From: HXMU1420-13 sp965228545 | GTDB lineage: Bacteria > Bacteroidota > Rhodothermia > Balneolales > Balneolaceae | NCBI GenBank assembly: GCA_965228545.1 | Contig: OZ245822.1 | Coordinates: forward strand, 1-64,000 | DNA length: 64,000 nt | Direction: 5' to 3' | In this document: in pieces, positions 16,844-24,172 of the stretch | Layout of the letters: each line of letters begins with the position of its first letter | Position numbering within the stretch: the stretch's first letter is position 1 | Translations under genes and position numbers: made by a program | The notes under the pieces: model-generated | Seen by the model: the letters and a program-made list of their open reading frames with translations, nothing else | Told to the model about the DNA's origin: nothing | Databases searched by the model: none

Positions 16844-17017
16844 ATGGACAAATCGATGAAAAACAAAAAAGGTAGTGGGTTCGCGTACGGGTTAATTATC
16901 GGCACAGTAATAGGTGCAATCACAGGCAACATGGGTTTATGGTTGGCTCTGGGAGTTGTTTTTGGAGCCGGATTTGAGGCAAAATCGAAACGAGAAAGCG
17001 CAGAGTCAAATTCATAG
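16844..17017 (+). CDS. Glycine-rich mini membrane protein B (57 aa)
   Basis: A 57-residue protein from the ATG at 16844 (an ATG at 16856 is also possible; a TTG at 16829 is less likely). A basic N-terminus precedes a glycine-spaced hydrophobic stretch (YGLIIGTVIGAITGNMG) and LWLALGVVFGAG, then a charged tail. The NMGLWLALGVVFG block aligns with GMGIWIALGVVLG of the protein at 15796. It is followed by its own terminator. Function is unknown. Confidence 0.72.
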   Translation: MDKSMKNKKGSGFAYGLIIGTVIGAITGNMGLWLALGVVFGAGFEAKSKRESAESNS

Positions 17018-17041
17018 ACTGAAATAAAAAACCAAACAGAG

Positions 17042-17064
17042 AAGCCTCCATTTGGAGGCTTTTG
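17042..17064 (+). terminator. Terminator after mini protein B
   Basis: Perfect 9-bp stem aagcctcca/tggaggctt with a short loop and only a modest T-run. The stem core gcctcc/ggaggc is almost the same as that of the terminator after mini protein A. Confidence 0.75.
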
Positions 17065-17087
17065 AGTTCTTCAATACAAACAAAGTC

Positions 17088-17138
17088 ATTCCCGCGAAGC
17101 ATGCAGTCCGAAGCTTTATGCAAAGGAGTGGCGGGAAT
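17088..17138. repeat. REP/MITE-like inverted-repeat unit
   Basis: Exact 8-bp terminal arms attcccgc (17088-17095) and gcgggaat (17131-17138) enclose 35 bp. The ends look like common intergenic palindromes of the cattcccgc...gcgggaatg kind known from many bacterial genomes. Only one full copy was seen in this window. Confidence 0.55.
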
Positions 17139-17194
17139 CTAAGGCTCATTTAAAACCCAAGGGTTTTGTCATTCTCGAGATCCCTGCCTTACCC

Positions 17195-17244
17195 TCTACT
17201 ACCAATCCCCGAACATCGGTCAGACGGGAAATCCGTCAGACCGA
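17195..17244 (+). repeat. 50-bp intergenic repeat, copy 1
   Basis: About 50 bp that recurs at 18601-18649 with two substitutions and one indel, in the same orientation. Its 3' half is an imperfect palindrome (cggtc-a-gacgg / ccgtc-a-gaccg). Both copies lie in intergenic DNA on either side of the lipoprotein gene at 17427-18536, which is the usual setting for REP-type elements. Confidence 0.7.
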
Positions 17245-17426
17245 AAAACGAATATATTATCAACTACTTATAACTTAAATGATACTTAATTCTTAATTGA
17301 TCATTGAACCATTCTTAATTGAACCTCTTTTATCCTGCTATTCTTCATAATTTATTCTCAAATATATCATACACTCATTTTAAGCGTAGTGCATCAAATT
17401 TACGAACACACTAAATGGGGTTAGCT

Positions 17427-18536
17427 ATGAAAAGCTCATTATTATTTATGTTACCAATCTTGGTATTTATTGCACTTGGAAACTGTGGCATTCTTGGGGG
17501 CGAAGACAAAGAACCACCTATTGTGTGGGAAGAAGAGAGTTTGGAAGGGTTGGTGGTTTATGGGTTTACAAGCGGGGGAAATATTCTTCATATGGTAAAT
17601 CTAGAGAATGATGCAATTCTGAATATACATGGGATTAATAATATCAACTCGGTTGCGGCTTCAGCTGATGGATCCAAATTGTTTGTTTCAAGCGGAGAAG
17701 GATTGTATGGAGGTGATCCGGGTTATGTGACAATTATTGATACCAAAACATGGAAAGGAGAAGTAATCTATGATCATTCAGTTGAGTTTATATCAGCTGG
17801 AGAAGAAATATATTTTATTACAAAACTGGACTATTTAGCAAGTAATAATGGTCAACTAGACCTTAGATCGTTAGGTAAAATAGATTCGAATATGGGCGGT
17901 ATTACTGAAATTGATGTTATTGATGTAGTTGCAGCTGGTCATAATGATTTCAAAATCATAGAGTATAATTCAAGAGAACAAATAATATTTGCACTTAACT
18001 CTAATCGCAATCTATATAAATATGAAATAGAAACAAATACTAGTAATAAATTGTTTGATTCTATTGATTTTAGTCAACATTCAATTTTTGAAGTATCAGA
18101 AGATGCAAACACACTTTACTTTTCTGGAGGACCAGTTTTAGATGTAAAAGAGAATAAGCAAATAGGGCAAATACAGGTTTTTAAATGGGGACAATTAGTA
18201 TCACGAAAAGACAAAAAAGAAGTTTATATATCCGGTCCTGACGATTTTGGTGTTTTTGGTCCGAGCTTGAAAAAAATAACTGTGTACAATCCAAATAATG
18301 ACGTGATTAGTGATACAATTGATGTGAATTCAATTACTGACATGGTTTATTTAACACCTAAAGAGCGTTACCTGATTACTCATAGTTGGGTTAATATTTT
18401 CGTTATCGATTTGAAAAAAAGAGAGTTAGTAAAGACCATTGAACTTAATAAAGAGGTATCGAATTTTGAAAAATTCTATTTGTTTAAACAACCAATCACC
18501 AAAGGGGATACAAATGAAGATATATATATTGAATAA
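17427..18536 (+). CDS. Putative lipoprotein with beta-propeller-like repeats
   Basis: I do not recognise a named family. A basic start and hydrophobic stretch lead to a lipobox ALGNC at about residues 16-20, so it should be a lipoprotein. The rest (about 350 residues) is beta-rich with repeated propeller-blade-like phrases (ADGSKLFVSSG, GYVTIIDTKTW, DANTLYFSGG, NIFVIDLKKRELVKTI), similar to YVTN/WD-type surface proteins. An ATG at 17415 would add four residues. It is visibly richer in A+T than its neighbours and is bracketed by two copies of an intergenic repeat, which suggests recent acquisition. Confidence 0.65.
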   Translation: MKSSLLFMLPILVFIALGNCGILGGEDKEPPIVWEEESLEGLVVYGFTSGGNILHMVNLENDAILNIHGINNINSVAASADGSKLFVSSGEGLYGGDPGYVTIIDTKTWKGEVIYDHSVEFISAGEEIYFITKLDYLASNNGQLDLRSLGKIDSNMGGITEIDVIDVVAAGHNDFKIIEYNSREQIIFALNSNRNLYKYEIETNTSNKLFDSIDFSQHSIFEVSEDANTLYFSGGPVLDVKENKQIGQIQVFKWGQLVSRKDKKEVYISGPDDFGVFGPSLKKITVYNPNNDVISDTIDVNSITDMVYLTPKERYLITHSWVNIFVIDLKKRELVKTIELNKEVSNFEKFYLFKQPITKGDTNEDIYIE

Positions 18537-18550
18537 CCCGCTTTCCCCTC

Positions 18551-18597
18551 GTTCCCAAGCTCCTGCTTGGGTAACGCATTCTAGAAGCTCTAGCTTC
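18551..18597. repeat. Two adjoining palindromes of the cttggg/agctctagctt type
   Basis: A hairpin with arms gttcccaagc and gcttgggtaac (18551-18575, one bulged base) is followed by a second with 6-bp arms gaagct/agcttc (18584-18597). Such tandem palindromes occur as dispersed intergenic repeats in many bacteria. They lie 15 bp after the lipoprotein stop and directly before copy 2 of the 50-bp repeat. Confidence 0.6.
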
Positions 18598-18600
18598 ACA

Positions 18601-18649
18601 TCTACTACTAATCCCCGAACATCGGTCAGACGAGAATCCGTCAGACCGA
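18601..18649 (+). repeat. 50-bp intergenic repeat, copy 2
   Basis: Second copy of the element at 17195-17244, same orientation, sharing the palindromic 3' half. It lies 42 bp past the end of ilvC (convergent) and could also act as part of a transcription barrier between the two genes. Confidence 0.7.
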
Positions 18650-18691
18650 GTTTGAAATTATTTACTTCGCAGGGATAACCGGTTAGGAGAT

Positions 18692-19738
18692 TTACCCGTT
18701 CTCCGGTCTCAAAGTTCGAACCGTTTGTCCGGCTTGCCACATTTCGGATTCACGTAATTCTTCGAGCTCTTTTTCTAGTTTTTCGCGGTAATCATCCTGT
18801 GAATTCGAGTCGATGGAGCGTTGAGCTTCGTTTCCGGCAGCTACTTCGCTATACAATTCTTCGAACACGGGCTTACTTGCATCCCGGAATTTCTTCCACC
18901 AATCCAGTGCACCACGTTGAGCGGTAGTGGAGCAGTTGGCGTACATCCAATCCATTCCATTTTCTGCTACTAATGGCATCAACGATTGAGTGAGTTCTTC
19001 CACCGTTTCATTAAAAGCTTCCGAAGGGGTGTGACCATTTGCACGCAATACTTCATACTGAGCAGCAAATATTCCTTGAATGGCACCCATCAACGTACCA
19101 CGCTCGCCGGTTAAATCAGAATATACTTCGCGTTTAAAATCGGTTTCGAACAGATATCCGGATCCTACTCCAATACCGAGTGCAACCACACGATCTAATG
19201 CATTTCCTGTGGCATCTTGAAAAATGGCGAAACTGGAATTTAATCCACGACCTTCTAAAAACATGCGTCGAAGGGAAGTTCCTGAACCTTTTGGAGCAAC
19301 AAGAATCACATCTACATCTTCCGGTGGTATAATTCCGGTTCGTTCTTTGTAGGTGATACCAAAGCCATGAGAAAAGTACAGCGCTTTTCCGGCAGTAAGG
19401 TGCTTTTTTACCGTTGGCCAAAGCGTGATCTGACCTGCATCAGAAAGCAAATATTGAATTATGGTTCCACGCTCACAAGCCTCTTCAATTTCGAATAGTG
19501 TTTCGCCGGGAACCCAGCCATCAGCTATTGCTTTATCCCAGGTTTTAGATTCTTTTCGCTGTCCTACGATTACATTAAACCCATTATCGCGTAGATTTAA
19601 TGCTTGTCCGGGACCCTGAACTCCATAACCAATCACTGCGATGGTTTCCTCAGCCAGAGTTTTTTGTGCACGTTTTAGTGGAAATTCTTCACGGGTTACT
19701 ACTACTTCTTCGACCCCGCCAAAGTTTAAAATTGCCAT
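18692..19738 (-). CDS. ilvC: Ketol-acid reductoisomerase
   Basis: Second common step of valine and isoleucine synthesis: isomerisation and NADPH-dependent reduction of acetohydroxy acids. The Rossmann motif GYGVQG is at 37-42, followed by an arginine-rich cofactor loop (GQRKES), and the C-terminal domain has the metal-binding ETDFKREVYSDLTGERGTL and a later helical region. The 348-residue length is class I. It is last in the ilvD-ilvB-ilvN-ilvC order, 82 bp after ilvN, and should depend on the attenuator upstream of ilvD. The 82-bp gap contains a small tcacac/gtgtga hairpin without a T-run on this strand. Confidence 0.95.
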   Translation of the reverse strand: MAILNFGGVEEVVVTREEFPLKRAQKTLAEETIAVIGYGVQGPGQALNLRDNGFNVIVGQRKESKTWDKAIADGWVPGETLFEIEEACERGTIIQYLLSDAGQITLWPTVKKHLTAGKALYFSHGFGITYKERTGIIPPEDVDVILVAPKGSGTSLRRMFLEGRGLNSSFAIFQDATGNALDRVVALGIGVGSGYLFETDFKREVYSDLTGERGTLMGAIQGIFAAQYEVLRANGHTPSEAFNETVEELTQSLMPLVAENGMDWMYANCSTTAQRGALDWWKKFRDASKPVFEELYSEVAAGNEAQRSIDSNSQDDYREKLEKELEELRESEMWQAGQTVRTLRPENG

Positions 19739-19820
19739 ATTAGATAGTTGTTTTGATTATTTATTTGAATAAAAAATGTTTGAACCCTTTCACACAATTA
19801 GTGTGACTTTTTTGGTGATT

Positions 19821-20360
19821 TTACGTGTTCGTTTCGGCCTGTAACAATTCGCGAACTTCTGCGCCGATACCATGCTCAGCTCGGCTTACAGCCACTCTGC
19901 CGGAGAGTACAAATTCTTTGATTCCAAATGGTTTAAGTTCGTCGAAGAGGGCGAACGCTTCGCGTCTGTATCCCGCTTTTTCAATCACCACAAAATTCTT
20001 TTCGATGGTTAAAAAACGAGCGGAATGTTCTCTGACGATCCGCTCAACTTCTAAACCATTTGTAAGTGATTCGGTAGCTAGTTTATATAATGCCAGTTCC
20101 TGCTGAACCACTTCCTCTTTTTTGAAATAAGCGGCTTTATGAACTTCCACGAGCTTTTCAATTTGCTTTACTACTTTACCGACCAATTCTTCGGTTTCAG
20201 TCACCGCAATTGTAAACCGATAGATGTTTTCCATCTCACTTTCAGAAGCGGTAATACTTTCGATATTGATTTTTCGCTTTGTGAAAATGATGGTAATTCG
20301 ATGTAGTAATCCTACCGTGTTTTCGGTGTAAGCGGTAATGGTGAATTCTCTTTTTTCCAT
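19821..20360 (-). CDS. ilvN: Acetolactate synthase small (regulatory) subunit
   Basis: Regulatory partner of IlvB that confers valine feedback inhibition. An N-terminal ACT domain (REFTITAYTENTVGLLHRITIIFTKRKINIES) fills about residues 3-80, and a second ACT-like C-terminal domain follows, with GLEVERIVREHSAR and a final SGRVAVSRAEHG. At 179 residues it is the longer IlvH-type subunit. It starts 120 bp after the ilvB stop; nothing recognisable lies in that gap. Third gene of the ilvDBNC operon. Confidence 0.92.
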   Translation of the reverse strand: MEKREFTITAYTENTVGLLHRITIIFTKRKINIESITASESEMENIYRFTIAVTETEELVGKVVKQIEKLVEVHKAAYFKKEEVVQQELALYKLATESLTNGLEVERIVREHSARFLTIEKNFVVIEKAGYRREAFALFDELKPFGIKEFVLSGRVAVSRAEHGIGAEVRELLQAETNT

Positions 20361-20480
20361 AATTAACTGAGCTTTAGAAGCTGCGGATATAATTCAAAAG
20401 TCCGCTCTAAGTGAACATTGGAGTTTGGGAATGTATCCTCTGTACAGAGAGCGCTCGGTTGACTAATCAGTTCCATTTTG

Positions 20481-22220
20481 TCACTCCAATCTGATTTCTG
20501 CCACGCCGCTTCCGCTGGGCACCATTGGAAATACGTTGTTTTCTTTTCCAACCATCACTTCCAAAAAGTAAGCGCCGTCATGATTGATGAATTCGGTGAT
20601 AGCGGCGTCCAATTTATCCCGTTCGGTAACTTTGTTGGTAGGGATATGATATCCCTTGGCAATCGTTTGGAAATCTGGGTTGATCATTTCAGTTGCACTA
20701 TATCTCTTATCAAAAAAGAGTTGCTGCCATTGCCGTACCATGCCTAAAAACTCGTTGTTTAATAAGAGAACTTTTACTTTAGCCCGTGTCTGGTAAATCG
20801 TGGCAAATTCCTGAATAGTCATTTGAAGTCCGCCATCACCAATTACGGTAACCACGGTTCGTTCAGGTGCTCCAAGTGCTGCTCCCAATCCTGCTGGTAA
20901 GCCAAAGCCCATGGTACCTAATCCGCCACTGGTAATATTACTTTTCGATTGGTTGAATTTAGTGTATCGGCAGGCAACCATCTGGTGTTGACCTACATCG
21001 GTAACTAAAATTGCATCGCCATTGGTTTTTTCATTGATGATGCGAATCACTTCGCCCATCGACAATAAATCGGTAGTAGGATGCAATTCGTCCTGAATCA
21101 CTTTTTCCTGTTCCAACGCATCGCAATCTCTAAAACGTTGCAGCCATTTATCATGCGATTTTGGTTCAACGAGTTCTGTCAACTCTGTAAGCGACTCCTT
21201 ACAATCTCCCAAAACGGCCACATCGGTTTTCACATTTTTGTCGATTTCAGCGGGATCAATTTCGAGATGAATCACTTTAGCTTGCTTGGCATATTTGTCT
21301 AGATTTCCGGTTACGCGATCATCAAATCGCATCCCAATGGCAATCAAAACATCGCATTCGTTGGTAAGTAGATTAGGCCCATAATTTCCGTGCATGCCCA
21401 ACATCCCAACATTTAGTGGATGATCAGTTTCTAGGGCAGAAAGCCCCATTATTGTCCATGCCGAAGGGATTCCGGTCTTTTCAATGAAGGCTTTAAATTC
21501 TTTCTCGGCATTTCCTAAAATCACACCTTGTCCAAATAAGATGTAAGGTCGCTCCGCATTATTAATCAAATCAGCGGCTTCTTGAACTTTGGTTTGATCC
21601 AATTCCGGTACGGGAACATAACTTCGAAGTCCGGTACATTTTTTGTAATTGAAATCGAATTCCTGGAACTGTGCATCTTTGGTGATGTCGACCAAAACCG
21701 GGCCTGGTCGCCCTGATTTTGCGATATAAAATGCCTTAGCTAACGCTTCGGGAATTTCTTCAGCTCGTGTAACTTGAGTATTCCATTTGGTAACCGGCAT
21801 AGAAATTCCAATTACATCGGTTTCCTGAAAAGCATCCGAACCTAATAAAGCAGAAGGAACCTGACCTGTGATGCAAACCATAGGAGTAGAATCGATTTGC
21901 GCATCTGCTAAACCTGTTATCAAGTTGGTTGCGCCAGGACCGGAAGTAGCCAGACAAACACCAACTTTACCAGAAGCACGCGCATAGCCCTGGGCGGCAT
22001 GAGTAGCGCCTTGTTCATGGCGGGCTAATACATGATGAATTTTATCTTGATAATCGTACAAAGAATCATACACCGGCATAATCGCACCGCCGGGATATCC
22101 AAAAACAAGATCCACGCCTTCTTGCAGCAAAATCCGGACAACAGCATCTGCACCGGTAACTCTTTCGGTGGTTTTCGTTGATTTTGTTTCCATTTTTGAA
22201 GGGGCCTCTATGGTATTCAT
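20481..22220 (-). CDS. ilvB: Acetolactate synthase large subunit
   Basis: Thiamine-diphosphate enzyme condensing pyruvate with pyruvate or 2-oxobutyrate. The catalytic glutamate is in the N-terminal block (HVLARHEQGATHAAQGYARA), followed by the FAD-related middle domain (IGMRFDDRVTGNLD) and the ThDP/Mg motif GDGGLQM...NNEFLGMVRQWQ. It has 579 residues including a non-conserved 20-residue N-terminal tail before VTGADAVV. The gene starts 18 bp after ilvD on the same strand. Expression should follow the attenuator before ilvD. Confidence 0.95.
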   Translation of the reverse strand: MNTIEAPSKMETKSTKTTERVTGADAVVRILLQEGVDLVFGYPGGAIMPVYDSLYDYQDKIHHVLARHEQGATHAAQGYARASGKVGVCLATSGPGATNLITGLADAQIDSTPMVCITGQVPSALLGSDAFQETDVIGISMPVTKWNTQVTRAEEIPEALAKAFYIAKSGRPGPVLVDITKDAQFQEFDFNYKKCTGLRSYVPVPELDQTKVQEAADLINNAERPYILFGQGVILGNAEKEFKAFIEKTGIPSAWTIMGLSALETDHPLNVGMLGMHGNYGPNLLTNECDVLIAIGMRFDDRVTGNLDKYAKQAKVIHLEIDPAEIDKNVKTDVAVLGDCKESLTELTELVEPKSHDKWLQRFRDCDALEQEKVIQDELHPTTDLLSMGEVIRIINEKTNGDAILVTDVGQHQMVACRYTKFNQSKSNITSGGLGTMGFGLPAGLGAALGAPERTVVTVIGDGGLQMTIQEFATIYQTRAKVKVLLLNNEFLGMVRQWQQLFFDKRYSATEMINPDFQTIAKGYHIPTNKVTERDKLDAAITEFINHDGAYFLEVMVGKENNVFPMVPSGSGVAEIRLE

Positions 22221-22238
22221 AATTGTGTGCCTTTTGGA

Positions 22239-23918
22239 TTAAAACTCATCGGTAACGCAGCCTTCAGATGCTGAGCTAACGGTTTTGGCATATTTGTACA
22301 AGGTTCCACTTTTTGCTTTAAGCGGTGGTTCTTGCCATTGTTTTCGTCTAGATGCGAGTTCTGCATCACTAATTTCAATTTCAATTTCATTGGATTCTGC
22401 ATCGATACGAATGGGATCGCCGTCTTGCACTAAGGCGATGTTGCCACCAACCTGAGCTTCCGGAGTTACATGCCCAACTACGAAGCCGTGCGATCCACCC
22501 GAGAATCTTCCGTCGGTAATCAGTGCAACTTCCTTGCCAAGTCCTGCTCCCATGATGGCGGAGGTTGGTTTCAGCATTTCAGGCATTCCCGGACCACCTT
22601 TAGGCCCCACATAACGGATAATTATTACCTCACCTTTACGAACTTTTCCGCTTCGGATGCCCTCATTGGCTTCTTCTTCGCTGTTAAAAACCCGCGCAGG
22701 TCCGCTAAATCGAACTCCTTCTTTTCCGGTGATTTTGGCAACGGCACCTTCACTTGCAAGGTTTCCGTATAATATCTGGATATGGCCGTTTTCTTTGATG
22801 GGTTGATTCACGGGTCGGATCACGTCCTGATCGATTTGTAATCCGTCCACTTCGGCTAAATTCTCAGCAATTGTTGTTCCGGTAACGGTGAGGCAATCGC
22901 CGTGTAACATGTTATTCTCGAGCATGAATTTCATAACCGCAGGAATCCCGCCGACTTTGTGTAAATCTTCCATCACATAACGTCCACTTGGCTTCAAATC
23001 GCCTAAAAAAGGAGTTTCATCGCTGATTTTCTGGAAATCTTTTAAAGTAAATTCGATGCCTGCTGTTTTTGCGATTGCCAGCAAATGAAGCACGGCGTTG
23101 GTAGATCCACCAAGAACGGTGATTAATCGAAAAGCATTGTCCAGCGACTTTTTGGTGAGAATGTCTTTCGGTTTTAGATCTTTTTTGAGTAGCTCAATTA
23201 AGTGTGCTCCAACAGCTTCACATTCGAGTACTTTTTCGGCAGCGTTTGCAGGATTGGACGCATTGTAAGGGAGTGCCATCCCCATTGCTTCTATTGCCGA
23301 TGCCATGGAGTTTGCGGTGTACATTCCACCACAAGCTCCCGGTCCGGGGCAGGCATTCATTACAATATCTTTGAATTCCTGATCATCAATAGAGCCCGAA
23401 ACTTTTTGTCCCCAAGCCTCAAATGCAGAAACAACATCTAATTTTTGTCCATTATGATAGCCCGGCGCAATGGTTCCGCCATACACCAAAATTGCGGGTC
23501 GGTTAACACGCAGCATGGCCATTAAGGCGCCCGGCATATTTTTATCGCATCCAACAATGGCAACCATGGCGTCGTAGCTCATTCCTTCAACCACCGATTC
23601 CATCGAGTCTGCGATGATATCACGTGAGGGGAGAGAATACCGCATTCCGGGGGTTCCCATCGAAATACCGTCGCTAATTCCAATGGTATTGAAGATCAAA
23701 CCGGTTTGTTGATTGGCGTTAACACCGCGTTTTACATGTACTGCTAAATCATTAAGGTGCATATTGCACGGATTGCCTTCGTAGCCGGTACTTGCGATAC
23801 CAACGAGCGGTTTATTCAGGTCTTCATCACTTAAACCAAGTGCATGAAGCATTGCCTGTGCAGCCGGTTGTGAGCCGTCTTGGGTAATCTGTTTACTGTA
23901 TTTATTTAATTCCGCCAT
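22239..23918 (-). CDS. ilvD: Dihydroxy-acid dehydratase
   Basis: Iron-sulfur dehydratase for the third step of valine and isoleucine synthesis. Cluster cysteines occur in GNPCNMH, VGCDKNMPG and CPGPGACGGMYTANSM; the C-terminal GRFSGGSHGF is also typical. I set the start at the ATG 23918 (MAELNKYSK), giving 559 residues. An in-frame ATG at 23966 would add 16 residues translated from the attenuator terminator itself, so it is not credible. It is first in the ilvDBNC operon, 15 bp after the T-run of that terminator. Confidence 0.96.
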   Translation of the reverse strand: MAELNKYSKQITQDGSQPAAQAMLHALGLSDEDLNKPLVGIASTGYEGNPCNMHLNDLAVHVKRGVNANQQTGLIFNTIGISDGISMGTPGMRYSLPSRDIIADSMESVVEGMSYDAMVAIVGCDKNMPGALMAMLRVNRPAILVYGGTIAPGYHNGQKLDVVSAFEAWGQKVSGSIDDQEFKDIVMNACPGPGACGGMYTANSMASAIEAMGMALPYNASNPANAAEKVLECEAVGAHLIELLKKDLKPKDILTKKSLDNAFRLITVLGGSTNAVLHLLAIAKTAGIEFTLKDFQKISDETPFLGDLKPSGRYVMEDLHKVGGIPAVMKFMLENNMLHGDCLTVTGTTIAENLAEVDGLQIDQDVIRPVNQPIKENGHIQILYGNLASEGAVAKITGKEGVRFSGPARVFNSEEEANEGIRSGKVRKGEVIIIRYVGPKGGPGMPEMLKPTSAIMGAGLGKEVALITDGRFSGGSHGFVVGHVTPEAQVGGNIALVQDGDPIRIDAESNEIEIEISDAELASRRKQWQEPPLKAKSGTLYKYAKTVSSASEGCVTDEF

Positions 23919-23932
23919 AGATGATGCATGTT

Positions 23933-23963
23933 CAAAAAAAAAGCCTTCCGTTCCGGGAAGGCT
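23933..23963 (-). terminator. Attenuator terminator upstream of ilvD
   Basis: Read on the minus strand, a perfect 8-bp stem (agccttcc 23963-23956 / ggaaggct 23949-23942) with a 6-nt loop runs straight into nine T residues. It lies between the leader peptide stop and ilvD, with no gene before it that needs terminating. Its 5' arm can alternatively pair with a segment inside the leader peptide gene, so it fits a regulated, not constitutive, terminator. Confidence 0.9.
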
Positions 23964-24062
23964 CATTTTGTAGTAATCGTAACATTAACAAATAGCATTC
24001 CCTGATCGGTTTATGTAACCAATAACGTTAATAATGACCACGGGAATGACAGAGTTCTTCAT
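23942..24062 (-). promoter_or_regulatory. Transcription attenuator of ilvDBNC: segments 1 to 4
   Basis: Four segments can be read on the minus strand. Segment 1, CATTCCC at 24048-24042 (leader codons 5-7), pairs 7/7 with segment 2, GGGAATG at 24002-23996 (codons 21-23). Segment 2 extended to GGGAATGCT pairs at 8 of 9 positions with segment 3, AGCCTTCCC at 23963-23955. Segment 3 pairs 8/8 with segment 4, 23949-23942, forming the terminator. Stalling at the Val/Ile codons would mask segment 1 and free 2 to pair with 3; complete translation puts the ribosome over segment 2 and lets 3:4 terminate. Confidence 0.85.
23985..24062 (-). CDS. ilv operon leader peptide (25 aa, Val/Ile-rich)
   Basis: The frame ATG 24062-24060 to TAA 23987-23985 encodes 25 residues. 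Ten are branched-chain: valine at 5, 8, 9 and 13, isoleucine at 6, 10, 11, 14, 17 and 24; there is no leucine. Its function would be to sense charged tRNA-Val and tRNA-Ile by ribosome stalling, not to act as a peptide. The stop lies 22 nt before the terminator stem. No strong Shine-Dalgarno is visible upstream. The position, composition and the alternative pairings described for this region together make this a classical ilv-type leader. Confidence 0.88.
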   Translation of the reverse strand: MKNSVIPVVIINVIGYINRSGNAIC

Positions 24063-24172
24063 GAGTGAGTTTTTTATCTGAGTGCAAAGAAATAGCTATT
24101 CGGTAGCAATCGCAACGTGATTATTTGTTAAATCTGTATAAAAATGGGACGCCCAACCTTTTAATGATTGGA

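Larger units (their letters stand above)
17018..17414. other. Gene-free stretch with terminator and palindromic repeats
   Basis: About 400 bp with no convincing coding frame. In order it holds the mini protein B terminator (17042-17064), an inverted-repeat unit (17088-17138), a 7-bp perfect hairpin aaaaccc/gggtttt (17152-17167), the first copy of a 50-bp repeat (17195-17244), then AT-rich sequence that probably carries the promoter of the lipoprotein gene starting near 17415. Confidence 0.7.

Noticed and set aside
18692..18740. Plus-strand coding potential through ilvC and the repeats at 18.4-18.7 kb
   Set aside because: Short open frames over palindromic repeats reflect repeat composition (SQAPAWV-like translations), not genes.
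19790..19806. Hairpin tcacac/gtgtga between ilvN and ilvC as a terminator
   Set aside because: The T-run is on the plus strand only, opposite to the operon, so it does not look like a terminator for ilvDBNC.
23919..23966. In-frame ATG at 23966 as the ilvD start
   Set aside because: The extra 16 codons are read from the attenuator hairpin and its T-run; the ATG at 23918 gives the family N-terminus.
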